Assembly (NCBI RefSeq): GCF_025685395.1
Contig: NZ_JAGSYA010000004.1
Span: 2,542,001 to 2,606,000, forward strand
Direction of reading: 5' to 3'
Length of the DNA: 64,000 bases
Origin: Terriglobus tenax
GTDB lineage: Bacteria > Acidobacteriota > Terriglobia > Terriglobales > Acidobacteriaceae
The first letter of the stretch is position 1. Every line of letters begins with the position of its first letter. The notes beneath the pieces are model-generated. The model did not search any database and was not told the origin of the DNA. It saw only the letters and a list, made by a program, of their open reading frames with translations. Shown here in pieces: positions 17,462 through 26,582 of the stretch. Both the position numbers and the translations under genes were made by a program.

Positions 17462-18613
17462 CCGCAGGTAAATCTTCCTGCGGTACAGCACCGCCACCGG
17501 CACAAAGCACACGCCCACAAACAGCACCGCGTACACCAGCGACGCCATATATGGGTTGGAGATGTGCGCCGCCAGCGGCTGGTAAATCCACTGCTGCAGG
17601 TTCAGCCTGCTGCCGGGCACATGAAAGCTGCTCAGCCCCGCCGCCAGGAACTCGGAAAAGATATACGCCGCCAGGGGATTGGTGCCAAAAACCAGCGCCG
17701 GGTAAAGAAGCCGCTTCGCCTTGCCCCGCAGATCAATCTGCCACAGCAGCAGACCCAGCATCAGCATGTCCAGCCCAGCGTTCAGCAGCACAAACGAGCT
17801 GGTCCACAGGCGCTTGTTCAACGGGAACCATAGGCTCCACAGCAGCCCGGCCAGCAGGCACGTCGCTCCGGCGGCTCCCAGGCGTTTCGCCGTCAGGTAC
17901 GACCGTCCATGACGCACAATCCACATCCCCGCCAGCAAGCCCAGCAGCGAAGTTGCAATGGAGGGGAAGGTACTCAGTAATCCCTCCGGATCGTAATAAC
18001 CCGCCGAATAGAGATGGTTCACCGGCAGCAGGTGACGGTCCACCCATGCGGGCAGGTTGTTGTGCGTATCCATGAACGCAACACCCACTCCCGGCACCGG
18101 AGTCCATCTCAGCAGCGCCCAGTAGCCCACCAGGATGCCGGCCGTCAGCACAAAGATCGTCCTCGGCCTCGCCCGCAGGAACAGCACCGTCGCTATAAAT
18201 GAGCAGATGGCAATCCGCTGCAGCACGCCAAAGATGCGCAGCGTATGCAGATCAAAAAACGGAAATGAGTTCACCGCCAGTCCCAGCACAAACAGCACCG
18301 CCGACCGCCGCGCCGCCTGCAGCAGGATGGCACCATGCGTCACGCCTCGCTTCAGCCGTCCCGTCAGGGAGATGGCCACCGAGATGCCCACCATGAACAG
18401 GAAGCAGGGAAACACGACATCGGCGATCGTCAGCCCATTCCACGCTGCATGCTCCAGCAGGGCATAGGTGTGCTTCCCATCTCCGCTGGTATTCACCAGG
18501 ATCATCAGCGCAATCGTCAATCCGCGCAAAACATCCAGTGATGCCAGCCGCGAAAGCACAGGCTTGTCCATAGAAGATTCAGTCATAGGTGGCATGGTGG
18601 TCTGGTCTGTCAT
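17456..18613 (-). CDS. Heparan-alpha-glucosaminide N-acetyltransferase-like membrane acyltransferase
   Basis: From ATG 18613 the protein has 385 residues with 10-11 hydrophobic segments. The N-terminal signature RLASLDVLRGLTIALMILVN, then HAAWNGLTIADVVFPCFLFMVG, is that of the HGSNAT/NagX/DUF5009 family. Human HGSNAT moves acetyl from acetyl-CoA across the membrane to glucosamine; bacterial relatives often lie in polysaccharide-use loci and may acetylate amino sugars or glycans. The frame stays open to 18922, but that part is not family-like. ATGs at 18595, 18586 and 18571 are alternatives; 18613 is chosen for GGAAG nine bases upstream. Neighbouring GH6 and secreted genes suggest a glycan context. 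Confidence 0.82.
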   Translation of the reverse strand: MTDQTTMPPMTESSMDKPVLSRLASLDVLRGLTIALMILVNTSGDGKHTYALLEHAAWNGLTIADVVFPCFLFMVGISVAISLTGRLKRGVTHGAILLQAARRSAVLFVLGLAVNSFPFFDLHTLRIFGVLQRIAICSFIATVLFLRARPRTIFVLTAGILVGYWALLRWTPVPGVGVAFMDTHNNLPAWVDRHLLPVNHLYSAGYYDPEGLLSTFPSIATSLLGLLAGMWIVRHGRSYLTAKRLGAAGATCLLAGLLWSLWFPLNKRLWTSSFVLLNAGLDMLMLGLLLWQIDLRGKAKRLLYPALVFGTNPLAAYIFSEFLAAGLSSFHVPGSRLNLQQWIYQPLAAHISNPYMASLVYAVLFVGVCFVPVAVLYRRKIYLRL

Positions 18614-18700
18614 GAACCGGCAGCTTCCGCTATGGTTACATAGCCACGGATTGTCGCCTGCTGGTGGCGCGGCAGCCAAGGGCATTTGTCCTACATCGCC

Positions 18701-20221
18701 ATGCAAACACTTCTTCGCGCACTGTTCCCGCTTCTGCTTCTGCCCGCCATGCTTGTGGCTTCCGCGCAGCAGCCACGCCATGTCACCTTGTCCTCGCTTC
18801 CGCAGAACACGCGCGATCTCTTCCGGGACTCCATGCACTGGGACGAATACTTCTGGGACAGCTCCGCCTCGCTCATCAGGAGCCCGTACTTTGAGGCGCA
18901 TAAGCCCGAGGCCTTCCGCCACATGGTGCGGGAATCAAGCTGGTACGCCCTCGGTCTTCTGCTGCGCGACCAGCCCGGCGACCGCAAGCGTGCCGCGGCC
19001 GTTATCGACGCTGTTTTGCAGCAGCAATATACTGACCCTTCCGCGCGCTGGTTCGGTACCTGGAAGCGCTCTCCCGAGGAGCCCACACCTGGCCCCAACG
19101 CCGAGCTCTGGAAAGACTACGACCCCAACTGGCGCATCTTCATCGGCACCACCTTCGCCATCATGCTGACGGAATACACGGACCGCCTTCCCGCATCCCT
19201 GCGCCAGCGTATGTACCACGCCATTGAAATCGCGCTCCAGGGCGAGATGCAGCAACAGCGCCTCGTCCCCTCCTACACCAACATCGCGTTGATGTATGGT
19301 TTCCTCTACGACTTCGCCTCCATGCACAACGGCAAAATCAGTTGGGCACGCCAGGCCGCGGCGTGGAACATTTCCGTCTACCAGCTCTTCCAGCAGAGCG
19401 GCACCTTCCCGGAGTACAACTCGCCCACCTACGGCGGCGTTGATCTCTACGGCCTGGCCCTGTGGCGCGACTACGGCTCCACTGCGCAGATGCGCCGGAT
19501 GGGCGCCACCATGGAGCAAAGCCTGTGGCGTGAGATCGCCAGCTTCTACCAGCCGGATCTCCGCAACCTCTCCGGCCCGTTCGACCGTGCCTACGGCATG
19601 GACATGACCGAGTACGTCAGCGTTGCTGGCGTATGGATGCGCAGCGTCATGCCCGCATCCTCCGCGCCTCTGCCTTCGCTTTCCGCAACCACCGATCACT
19701 TGCCCGATATCTGGTTTGCGCCGCACATCGCCATCCTTGGTACAAACATTCCACCGGACGCCCTCACGAAGCTGCAGCACTTCCCCGGCCCGCATGCCGT
19801 TCGCCAAAGCATCACACCGCAGCGCGTGGCCACGGCATGGGTTGGGAAAGACATTCTGCTCGGCGGAGAGTCCACCACAAAGACCCTCGGTGCAGGCGCA
19901 TCCTCACAGTTCCATCCCGTCACCATTCACTGGCGCATGCCCTCGGGCCACATCGGCTGGGTACAGCTCATCGAATGTCCACCGGTCGACGCCGTCGCCG
20001 ACGAACATGGCATCTCCATCGATACCAGCGGGACGGTGCGCCTTCGCATCCACGCTCCCGGTCTCAGTCAGCAACAAATCAGCGCCACGCTCTGGAAGCT
20101 TCCCGGCCTGGATGTTGCCGTAACCGGTAGCCAGGACTTCCATATCAACCAGGGCGAGGATTTTTTTGACCTCACCTACGCCAGCGTCCACCACATGCGT
20201 CTTGAAGTGGCCACTCGCTAA
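18701..20221 (+). CDS. Secreted protein of unknown function, predicted alpha-helical toroid
   Basis: A 506-residue protein from ATG 18701 (TTG 18686 would add five residues). Residues 1-22 are a signal peptide (LLRALFPLLLLPAMLVASA). The body is helix-rich with aromatic-acidic clusters (SMHWDEYFWDSS, WKDYDPNWRIFIGTTF, FPEYNSPTYGGVDLYGLALW, DRAYGMDMTEYV) reminiscent of (alpha/alpha)6-barrel glycosidases and polysaccharide lyases, followed from about residue 370 by beta-rich sequence. I do not recognise a named family. The N-terminal toroid plus C-terminal beta domain would suit a carbohydrate-active enzyme, and the GH6 and acyltransferase neighbours point the same way, but this is inference. 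Confidence 0.7.
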   Translation: MQTLLRALFPLLLLPAMLVASAQQPRHVTLSSLPQNTRDLFRDSMHWDEYFWDSSASLIRSPYFEAHKPEAFRHMVRESSWYALGLLLRDQPGDRKRAAAVIDAVLQQQYTDPSARWFGTWKRSPEEPTPGPNAELWKDYDPNWRIFIGTTFAIMLTEYTDRLPASLRQRMYHAIEIALQGEMQQQRLVPSYTNIALMYGFLYDFASMHNGKISWARQAAAWNISVYQLFQQSGTFPEYNSPTYGGVDLYGLALWRDYGSTAQMRRMGATMEQSLWREIASFYQPDLRNLSGPFDRAYGMDMTEYVSVAGVWMRSVMPASSAPLPSLSATTDHLPDIWFAPHIAILGTNIPPDALTKLQHFPGPHAVRQSITPQRVATAWVGKDILLGGESTTKTLGAGASSQFHPVTIHWRMPSGHIGWVQLIECPPVDAVADEHGISIDTSGTVRLRIHAPGLSQQQISATLWKLPGLDVAVTGSQDFHINQGEDFFDLTYASVHHMRLEVATR

Positions 20222-20374
20222 AACAAAAGGGTAGCCAGCCTCACGGAATTAAGGTGGGCAGGAAACCACAACGTTCCAACAAGGTCGAACGGAGTATTCC
20301 GTTTGCCTCTACTCCGTCAGCTGTGAAACAGTTAGCGCGATGATCTGCCTCGCTGTGAAGGAAGGACCCGTGCA

Positions 20375-20479
20375 ATGACCCGCATGCGAATCGTGAAAGC
20401 CATATTGACCGATGCTCACTTTTTGATTCCGGCCGCCGTCCTGTGCCTTGGACTCGCCCTGCTGATTCAGCTTCACTAA
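20375..20479 (+). CDS. 34-residue single-pass membrane peptide
   Basis: A short frame (MTRMRIVKAILTDAHF followed by a strongly hydrophobic stretch and ending LIQLH) with GGAAGGA 10 nt before the ATG. A basic N-terminus followed by one hydrophobic helix predicts an inner-membrane peptide with the N-terminus inside. It lies 33 nt upstream of the DMT-family transporter on the same strand, so co-transcription is likely and a role as small partner of the transporter is possible. I do not recognise a family; the ribosome binding site and composition are the main evidence. Confidence 0.6.
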   Translation: MTRMRIVKAILTDAHFLIPAAVLCLGLALLIQLH

Positions 20480-20512
20480 TCCCGTTCAAATCCTCAGGAA
20501 TGTTGCTTCACG

Positions 20513-21799
20513 ATGAGCCAAGACCAGAACACTTCCACCCCGCACGATAGCCGCCGCCTGCACTGGGCCGGAGTCGTCTGCGGCCTTTGCGCCGGCGTAT
20601 GGCTTGGCGCGGCCGAGGCTCCCACCAAGCTCGTCAACGCAGGCCTCTCGCCCTTCGCCGTCTCGCTCTGCATGGTCAGCGGCGTCTTCGCCGCTCGCTG
20701 GACTCTGCCCACGCTGCTCAAAGGTACCAGCCAGGTCGCCGGTGACCTCATGCGGAAGAAGTACCTCATCATCTGGGCCCTGCTGGCAGGCATGATGTGG
20801 GCTGTTGCCAACACGCTTACCGTCTTTGCTATCCGCGACGTCGGCCTCACCATCGCCTTTCCGCTGTGGAACACCAACTCGCTGATCGGCCTGCTGTGGG
20901 GACGTCTGCTCTTCGGCGAGCTGAAGAAGGCCAGCCCCGCCAACATTGCGCGCGTGGTCATCGGGACGGTGGCCATTGTGGCTGCGGCTACGCTGCTTGG
21001 CTTCAGCACCATGCACGGCGGCTCCAGCCCATCGCCGCACGCAGTGCAGGGTATTCTTGCGGCGCTTGGCGCCAGCCTGCTGTGGGGAACCATGTACATC
21101 CCCTATCGCAAGGCGTACATCAGCGGTATGAATCCGCTCTCCTTCGTCACAGCGTTTACCTTCGGCGAACTCGGCACCGTCTTCGCCCTGGTCTGGTTCC
21201 TGGACGGCGGCGCAAAGGCGCCCATCTTCCACACTGTGGGTCTGGAGCATCTGCTCTTCTGGCTCTTCCTCGGCGGCTTCGTCTGGGTCATCGGAGACAT
21301 CTTCCAGCAGTTCGCCACCAAGTATCTCGGCATCGGTCGCGGCATCCCGCTCTCCAACACCAACCAGCTCTGGGGACTCGCCTGGGGAGCCCTGGTCTTC
21401 GGAGAGCTGGCAAACGCCTCCGCCACGCAGCGCATCATGGTCATCGCCGGCTCGCTCATCATGATCGGCGGAGCCATCGCCATCAGCACCGCCGTGGCCA
21501 CGCAACGCGAGCACAACTCCATGCAGGACATGCTGCAGCGCGAGTGCGACCGCTACAACCTCGACATCCGCGAGGTCGTGCGCGACTATTCCCGGCCCGA
21601 GTTTGATTCCAGCGGCAAGCGTTCCATCGGCGACTACGCTATCGTCGCCACGGCAACGGCTGTCTTCCTCTACCTGGGTTTGAAGGCCAGGGTGCCGCAG
21701 ATCGCGTTTAGCTCGCAGTGGGTGGTGGTGCTGGTCGTCGTCATGCTGGCTTCCGTCGGCGCAGGTATCTTCGCACTTCGCAAGCTATCGAATTCGTAG
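20513..21799 (+). CDS. DMT-superfamily (GRP/RhaT-like) sugar transporter
   Basis: A 428-residue membrane protein with about 12 hydrophobic segments. The internal repeat typical of drug/metabolite transporters is seen: AGVVCGLCAGVWLGAAEAPTK near residue 15, and GILAALGASLLWGTMYIPYRKAY near 180, with NTNSLIGLLWG and NTNQLWGLAWGALVFGE as the paired second elements. Such proteins import sugars (glucose, ribose, rhamnose) with protons; the substrate is unknown. A hydrophilic segment (about 345-385) followed by two extra hydrophobic helices extends it beyond the 340 residues usual for RhaT. A 34-residue membrane peptide is encoded just upstream. Confidence 0.8.
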   Translation: MSQDQNTSTPHDSRRLHWAGVVCGLCAGVWLGAAEAPTKLVNAGLSPFAVSLCMVSGVFAARWTLPTLLKGTSQVAGDLMRKKYLIIWALLAGMMWAVANTLTVFAIRDVGLTIAFPLWNTNSLIGLLWGRLLFGELKKASPANIARVVIGTVAIVAAATLLGFSTMHGGSSPSPHAVQGILAALGASLLWGTMYIPYRKAYISGMNPLSFVTAFTFGELGTVFALVWFLDGGAKAPIFHTVGLEHLLFWLFLGGFVWVIGDIFQQFATKYLGIGRGIPLSNTNQLWGLAWGALVFGELANASATQRIMVIAGSLIMIGGAIAISTAVATQREHNSMQDMLQRECDRYNLDIREVVRDYSRPEFDSSGKRSIGDYAIVATATAVFLYLGLKARVPQIAFSSQWVVVLVVVMLASVGAGIFALRKLSNS

Positions 21800-21815
21800 A
21801 GAAGAGTATTTCGAT

Positions 21816-21892
21816 TGGTCGGGGCGGAGGGATTCGAACCCCCGACCCTCTGCTCCCAAAGCAGATGCGCTACCAGACTGCGCTACGCCCCG
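21816..21892 (-). tRNA. tRNA-Pro (TGG anticodon)
   Basis: On the minus strand the acceptor arms CGGGGCG and CGCCCCG pair perfectly, the D-arm reads GCGCAGTCTGGTAGCGC, the anticodon stem-loop is TCTGC-TTTGGGA-GCAGA with anticodon TGG, and the T-arm contains GGGTTCGAATCCC. CCA is encoded at the 3' end (21816-21818). It decodes proline CCA and, by wobble, other CCN codons. Confidence 0.97.
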
Positions 21893-21985
21893 ACTCATTT
21901 CGCGGGCCAGCCGAAGAGACCTCGGCGCGCCGCGCTGTTTGATTCTACCAAGGTTGCCCCGGATGGGGTTATAACAGCAACCGCC

Positions 21986-23239
21986 TTAAGCGCGGAAGCC
22001 CTTCAGAAAGGCCGCCATGCGGCTGAGCGTGGAACCCTCCATCGGCTCTGGTGGTACCGGCGGGGCAGCTTCGCCGGTACCAGTGGCAGCCAGTTCCATT
22101 TCGACACCGTTCTTCCCCAGCCGCTTCGCCGCATACAGCGCTTTGTCCGCCCGGACCAGAATCGCTTCGCTGGAATCGGACAGCTCGATCTCGGTCAGCC
22201 CCAGGCTCACCGTCGGCGAAGCTCCCGCGGCAGAATCGTGTGGCAGTGCCGCAATGGCTTTCACCATGCGGCGGCAGACCGCTACGGCATCAGGTGCCGC
22301 TAGCCCAGGCAGCAACAACATGAATTCGTCGCCGCCTATTCTCCCGAACACATCGTAGGAGCGCAGGTTGGCATGGACACATGCGGCGATCCGCTGCAGC
22401 ACCTTGTCCCCCAGTGCATGGCCGCCGCTGTCATTGAAGCTCTTGAAGTTGTCGACATCCATTAAGGCAACACAGCAGGCGGTCTGCGTGCGGCGCAAAC
22501 GCTCCATCTCGACCGCAAGCTGCTCCTCCATGCCCAGGCGATTCAGTGCGCCCGTCAGTGAATCACGGCGTGCCCGTCGCTCAATCGCTCCTGTTACCTC
22601 CCGCGCAGCAAGCGCAAGGCTGAAGATGCCAATGCCGCAGTTCGCCAGCAGGCTGATCGCGATATAGTCCGCCTGCGTCACGTTGTACTGAAAAACATCC
22701 GTCGGGGCTCCGTAGTGGAAGGTGGCAATCATCCGCACCGCATCGCACAGCAGGAACAGCCCGGTAAATACGGCGAGCATCTTGACGGCTGCGCCGCGCC
22801 GCAGGTTGCGCAGCAACGCCACCATCAGAAAGGCGCGAAGCAGAAGATCGACCAGGCTGATAATCGCAATCCGGATATCCGTCTGGCCTGCACCGCGGTA
22901 GTAGGCAAGCGCGACGGTCGACAGTACGGCAAGCAGGATCGGAAGACGAAGACGCGGACGCACCTGGAGCAACGCAGAAATGCCAATGTAGGCAAACAAA
23001 TTCGAGATGCAGTAAAGCCCATTCGAAAGCAGCACATCCAGCTTGTAAGGGAAGAGGCTCCGCATCAGAAAAAAGCTGATGCCACCCGTGGTCGCCACAA
23101 ACTTGAGAGAAAGCTGCCGCAGCCCTCCAACATACGGGTAATGCTTCGCCATCAGCAGCATGACCAGCGAAAACAGCAGGCACACTGCCGCTTCGCTGAC
23201 CAGGAGTGTCCTGATGTCGAACTGAATCAATGGGGTCAC
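21986..23239 (-). CDS. Membrane-anchored diguanylate cyclase
   Basis: A 417-residue protein. Residues 1-215 hold about seven hydrophobic helices forming a membrane sensor region of no recognised family. Residues about 225-385 are a GGDEF domain with the intact active site GRIGGDEFMLLLPG (about residue 305) and an RxxD inhibitory site (RSYD) five residues upstream, so the protein should make c-di-GMP from two GTP and be product-inhibited. DNFKSFND and HALGDKVLQ are further family motifs. It is a single gene, the third of four GGDEF proteins in the window, and reads toward the tRNA-Pro gene. Confidence 0.93.
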   Translation of the reverse strand: MTPLIQFDIRTLLVSEAAVCLLFSLVMLLMAKHYPYVGGLRQLSLKFVATTGGISFFLMRSLFPYKLDVLLSNGLYCISNLFAYIGISALLQVRPRLRLPILLAVLSTVALAYYRGAGQTDIRIAIISLVDLLLRAFLMVALLRNLRRGAAVKMLAVFTGLFLLCDAVRMIATFHYGAPTDVFQYNVTQADYIAISLLANCGIGIFSLALAAREVTGAIERRARRDSLTGALNRLGMEEQLAVEMERLRRTQTACCVALMDVDNFKSFNDSGGHALGDKVLQRIAACVHANLRSYDVFGRIGGDEFMLLLPGLAAPDAVAVCRRMVKAIAALPHDSAAGASPTVSLGLTEIELSDSSEAILVRADKALYAAKRLGKNGVEMELAATGTGEAAPPVPPEPMEGSTLSRMAAFLKGFRA

Positions 23240-23284
23240 GTTTCGCCAGTATAGCGGCGGAGTAGGAACACTGATGTGCTGCGG

Positions 23285-23818
23285 CTACCGTTGCCAGAAC
23301 GGGTGCATCGGCACCCCGAGAAGCCATCCCAACAGCCAGGCAGCGACGATCACCGGCACGGCCAGCAGAGCCATCATGACGCAGCCCAACCCCAGCAGAA
23401 ACAGCCAGTCCTTCCAGGTATGCCGTCGGGGTTCGGCAATGTGCCGCGTCAGCAGGGCGTAGTTCTTCCGGTTGGCTTTCCAAGCAATGTCGAACGCGTC
23501 GCCCAGGAACGGAATCGCGCCAACCAGCACATCGATGCCGATGTTCACCATCATGCGCATCAGGCCTGCAGCGGGTACGCCGCGTGCCCAGGCGGCTACG
23601 ACAATCACGCCGCTCGCCAGCCCGCTCAGCAGGTCGCCAATGCCGGGAACCAGCCCGATGATGCCGTCAATACCGAACCGGATCGAGGTACCGGGAATGC
23701 GGAACCAGTCATCCAGCACATGCGACAGCAGCTCCAGGTTCTCGTCAGAGAACACGCCCGAGCGGCCCATGCCGCGCGGTGGAAGTACCTCTCCCGGAGC
23801 TGTTGTGCGGTACGCCAT
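23285..23818 (-). CDS. DUF4112 family membrane protein
   Basis: A 177-residue protein with two to three hydrophobic segments and the DUF4112 pattern: LDDWFRIPGTSIRFGIDGIIGLVPGIGD, then a glycine/alanine-rich helix, then NIGIDVLVGAIPFLGDAFDIAWKANRKN, and a C-terminal hydrophobic hairpin. The function of the family is unknown. Its ATG shares one base with the TAA of the upstream gene (TAATG at 23818), so it is translationally coupled to the secreted protein encoded there. Confidence 0.87.
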   Translation of the reverse strand: MAYRTTAPGEVLPPRGMGRSGVFSDENLELLSHVLDDWFRIPGTSIRFGIDGIIGLVPGIGDLLSGLASGVIVVAAWARGVPAAGLMRMMVNIGIDVLVGAIPFLGDAFDIAWKANRKNYALLTRHIAEPRRHTWKDWLFLLGLGCVMMALLAVPVIVAAWLLGWLLGVPMHPFWQR

Positions 23819-24690
23819 TACTTCGGCTTAGATGCCGGCGGGGTTGTCTGCTGCTGCTTGTCCTTTTCGTCCTGCCGCTTGTCCGAGTTGCCGGTCACAT
23901 CCTCGCCACCGTACAACAGGCGAATCGTCGACCGGAAGCGCTTGTAGTTCGTATAGCGCACGTATGACCGGACATGCACATCGCCGCCAATGGACCCATC
24001 CTGCGCGGAGAAGTGCAGAATTCCCTCGCCCTTCGTATACGTCGGGAACCAGTACTTGCCGTCAATCTGCTCGTAGTACGTGGTGTAGGGAATATGCAGG
24101 TCCTCATGCCCGCGGCGCAGGTCATCGGGCACCGTCTTGCCGTTCACCAGCACAATTTGGAAGTCCTGCTGGTCCACATATACCTTGCCCTGGAAGTAGC
24201 GCTGGTTCTTCTCAATCGTCTTCGGAGCAGCGTCCAGAACGTAAGTGTCCAGCTCGTCGATCTTTTGTTTGCCCAGGTATTTGATGGTGTACTTTGGCAG
24301 GTCCTCGGCCGTCAGCACAAACGGCAGCTTATTCTCAATGTCCTGCACGTCAGAGGGCGACATAATGATGCGCTCCAGCGTGTTCTGCGGCGCAAATACT
24401 ACATTCTGCAGTTGGCGGCCATCGTCGGAGAAGGTGACTTCCACCACCATCTGGTATTCGCCATCCACCTTGTTGGTGTCGCTCAGCGTCTGGATCTTCA
24501 CCGACCGGCGAAATCCATAGTCCTGCCGCACCTTGGCGAACTCGCTCTCTTTCGCGCCCATCTTCTGGATAATTTCGTCCGGCGTAATTCCGGCGGGCGC
24601 GGTCGTATCAAGCGGGCCGAAGCCGGATTCCTGCGCAAAGGCAGCCGAGGCGCAAAGCAGAACGAGAGCTGGGAGAATGCGTTTCATCAC
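23818..24690 (-). CDS. Secreted protein resembling outer-membrane lipoprotein-sorting proteins
   Basis: A 290-residue protein with signal peptide MKRILPALVLLCASAAFA. The mature part has beta-rich segments (GEYQMVVEVTFSDDGRQLQNVVF, KVYVDQQDFQIVLVNGK, YWFPTYTKGEGILHF) that recall the LolA/LolB-like fold of outer-membrane lipoprotein-sorting proteins, and a Lys/Gln-rich C-terminal tail. No lipobox is present. The assignment is structural analogy; a periplasmic lipid- or peptide-binding role is only possible. It is the first gene of a coupled pair with the DUF4112 gene. Confidence 0.65.
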   Translation of the reverse strand: MMKRILPALVLLCASAAFAQESGFGPLDTTAPAGITPDEIIQKMGAKESEFAKVRQDYGFRRSVKIQTLSDTNKVDGEYQMVVEVTFSDDGRQLQNVVFAPQNTLERIIMSPSDVQDIENKLPFVLTAEDLPKYTIKYLGKQKIDELDTYVLDAAPKTIEKNQRYFQGKVYVDQQDFQIVLVNGKTVPDDLRRGHEDLHIPYTTYYEQIDGKYWFPTYTKGEGILHFSAQDGSIGGDVHVRSYVRYTNYKRFRSTIRLLYGGEDVTGNSDKRQDEKDKQQQTTPPASKPK

Positions 24691-24759
24691 GGTCTAAAGA
24701 ATAGACGTGTCTGCGGCCTTTGAGTTGCGGAGGAGAAGCGGTTGCAAATTAAACGGTAA

Positions 24760-24781
24760 GGGCGACCTCTTTCGGCCGCCC
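24760..24781 (-). terminator. Probable terminator of the gmhB-gatC-gatA operon
   Basis: Inverted repeat GGGCGACC (24760-24767) and GGCCGCCC (24774-24781), one mismatch, 6-nt loop. Read on the minus strand it lies 45 nt after the gatA stop and is followed by TTACCGTTT. No long T-run, so moderate confidence. Confidence 0.5.
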
Positions 24782-24825
24782 CACCTGAACGCTTTAACTT
24801 GCAACTGCTAACGGGCAACCAACAA

Positions 24826-26262
24826 CTACTTCTGGGCGTTTTCAACCGCCTGCGCCACCTGCAGCGCCGTGCCTTCTCCAAAGTGCTTGCCCAGAATCTG
24901 CACACCGATCGGCAGGCCGTCCTTGGTATTGCCGCACGGAACTGAAACGCCGCAGATGCCGGCCAGCGATGCGGCGACGGTGTACACGTCGGCCAGGTAC
25001 ATCGAAACCGGGTCATCGGCCTTCTCGCCCAGCTTGAAGGCCGGGGTCGGCGTCATGGGAGTCACAATGGCATCTACTTCGCCGAAAGCCTTCAGGAAGT
25101 CGCGCGTCAACAGTGTGCGTACCTGCTGAGCCTTCTTGTAGTAGGCGTCGTAGTATCCGGCGGAAAGCGCATAGGTCCCCAGCAGGATGCGGCGCTTCAC
25201 CTCGGGACCGAAACCAGCCTCGCGGCTCTCGCGGTACATCCCGGCCAGCGTGCTTGCGTTCTTGTCCCGCAGGCCAAAGCGAACGCCGTCAAACCGCGAC
25301 AGATTGCTCGAAGCTTCTGCCGTGGCGATGACGTAATACGTCGGAATCGCATACCGCGTGTGCGGCAGGCTTACCGGTTTGATCTCGCAACCGGCGGCCT
25401 TCAGATCAGCGATGGACTTCTCGACCGCCGCTCGAATCTCCGGATCCAGACCCTCGCCGAAGTACTCCTCCGGAACGCCGATCTTCAGCCCCGCAACCGG
25501 CTTCTGGCTTTCGGCCACGTAGTCGGTCACCGGATGGTGCGATGAGGTCGCGTCCATCGTATCCGCTCCGGCCATCACGCCCAGCAGGGTGGCAGCGTCC
25601 TTCACATTCTTGGTGAAGGGTCCAATGCGGTCCAGCGACGAAGCAAACGCAATCAAACCATAGCGGGAGACACGTCCCCAGGTCGGCAGCAGGCCGGTCA
25701 CGCCGCAAAAGGCTGCAGGCTGGCGGATCGATCCACCCGTGTCCGTCCCCAGCGAGGCTACGCAGAATCCCGCAGCCACCGCCGCGGCCGATCCGCCCGA
25801 GCTTCCGCCCGGAACGCGGTCCGTCGCGCGTGGATTGCGCACCGGCCCATAGGCCGAGTTCTCGTTCGAGCTGCCCATGGCAAACTCATCGCAGTTCAGC
25901 TTGCCCAGCAGCACGGCGCCCGCTGCTTCCAGCTTCGCGACAGCGGTGCAGTCATAGGGCGGGTGGTAGCCCTCAAGAATCTTCGATCCGGCCGTGGCGG
26001 GCGAGCCCACCATCGTCAGCACATCCTTGATGCCCAGCGGAACTCCGGCCAGCGGAGGAAGCTGTTCTCCGGCCTTGATCAGCGCATCCATCTTCGCGGC
26101 CTGCGCCAGCGCCCGATCCTTGGCCAGCGACAGGTAGCTGTTGATCTCGCCATCCCTGGCGGCAATGCGCTCATAGTGGGCTTCGGCCAGGGCCGTGGCC
26201 GTGGTTTCACCGCTTCGAAGCGCGGCGCTCGCCTGGTCAATGCTTAATGTCTCGAGATTCAT
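24826..26262 (-). CDS. gatA: Asp-tRNA(Asn)/Glu-tRNA(Gln) amidotransferase subunit A
   Basis: A 478-residue amidase-signature protein, the usual length for GatA. The Ser-cisSer-Lys triad is present: lysine in GIKDVLT (about residue 80), the glycine/serine-rich GGSSGGSAAAVAAG loop (about 153-166) and the nucleophile region LGTDTGGSIRQPAAFCG (about 175-190). GatA hydrolyses glutamine and supplies ammonia to GatB for converting Glu-tRNA(Gln) or Asp-tRNA(Asn) to the amidated form. The ATG shares one base with the gatC stop (TAATG at 26262), so the two are coupled. gatB is not in the window. Confidence 0.96.
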   Translation of the reverse strand: MNLETLSIDQASAALRSGETTATALAEAHYERIAARDGEINSYLSLAKDRALAQAAKMDALIKAGEQLPPLAGVPLGIKDVLTMVGSPATAGSKILEGYHPPYDCTAVAKLEAAGAVLLGKLNCDEFAMGSSNENSAYGPVRNPRATDRVPGGSSGGSAAAVAAGFCVASLGTDTGGSIRQPAAFCGVTGLLPTWGRVSRYGLIAFASSLDRIGPFTKNVKDAATLLGVMAGADTMDATSSHHPVTDYVAESQKPVAGLKIGVPEEYFGEGLDPEIRAAVEKSIADLKAAGCEIKPVSLPHTRYAIPTYYVIATAEASSNLSRFDGVRFGLRDKNASTLAGMYRESREAGFGPEVKRRILLGTYALSAGYYDAYYKKAQQVRTLLTRDFLKAFGEVDAIVTPMTPTPAFKLGEKADDPVSMYLADVYTVAASLAGICGVSVPCGNTKDGLPIGVQILGKHFGEGTALQVAQAVENAQK

Positions 26263-26582
26263 TACCGTTCAATCACCTTCGGGACCTTGAAGAAGCGGTG
26301 GTCGGCCTCAGGGGCTTCCCGCAGCACCGCGGTCCGGTCAATGGAGGGGCGCACCACGTCCTCGCGCAGCGCTGCAGCGGAGGCCTCAACCTGGCCGCCA
26401 AGAATTTCGCTGACCTGCGCCATCGGCGTAACGCCAGCCGTATCCAGCTCATTCAACTGGTCAATATGGCCAAGAATGGCGTTCAGGTCCTTCTGCATGC
26501 GGGCGACTTCGTCGTCCTGCAGCTCAAGCTGGGCCAGTTCGGCCACACGCCGTACCGCGTCAAGGGTTACCGTCTCACTCAT
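26262..26582 (-). CDS. gatC: Asp-tRNA(Asn)/Glu-tRNA(Gln) amidotransferase subunit C
   Basis: A 106-residue protein with the GatC pattern: LDAVRRVAELAQLELQDDEV at the N-terminus, the helix DLNAILGHIDQLNELDTAGV, then LREDVVRPS and the C-terminal PEADHRFFKVPKVIE. GatC stabilises the GatA/GatB interface. The frame stays open upstream to 26696, but the ATG at 26582 is the family start and shares one base with the upstream stop (TGATG). It is part of a tightly packed operon with gatA and the DciA-like gene. Confidence 0.95.
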   Translation of the reverse strand: MSETVTLDAVRRVAELAQLELQDDEVARMQKDLNAILGHIDQLNELDTAGVTPMAQVSEILGGQVEASAAALREDVVRPSIDRTAVLREAPEADHRFFKVPKVIER

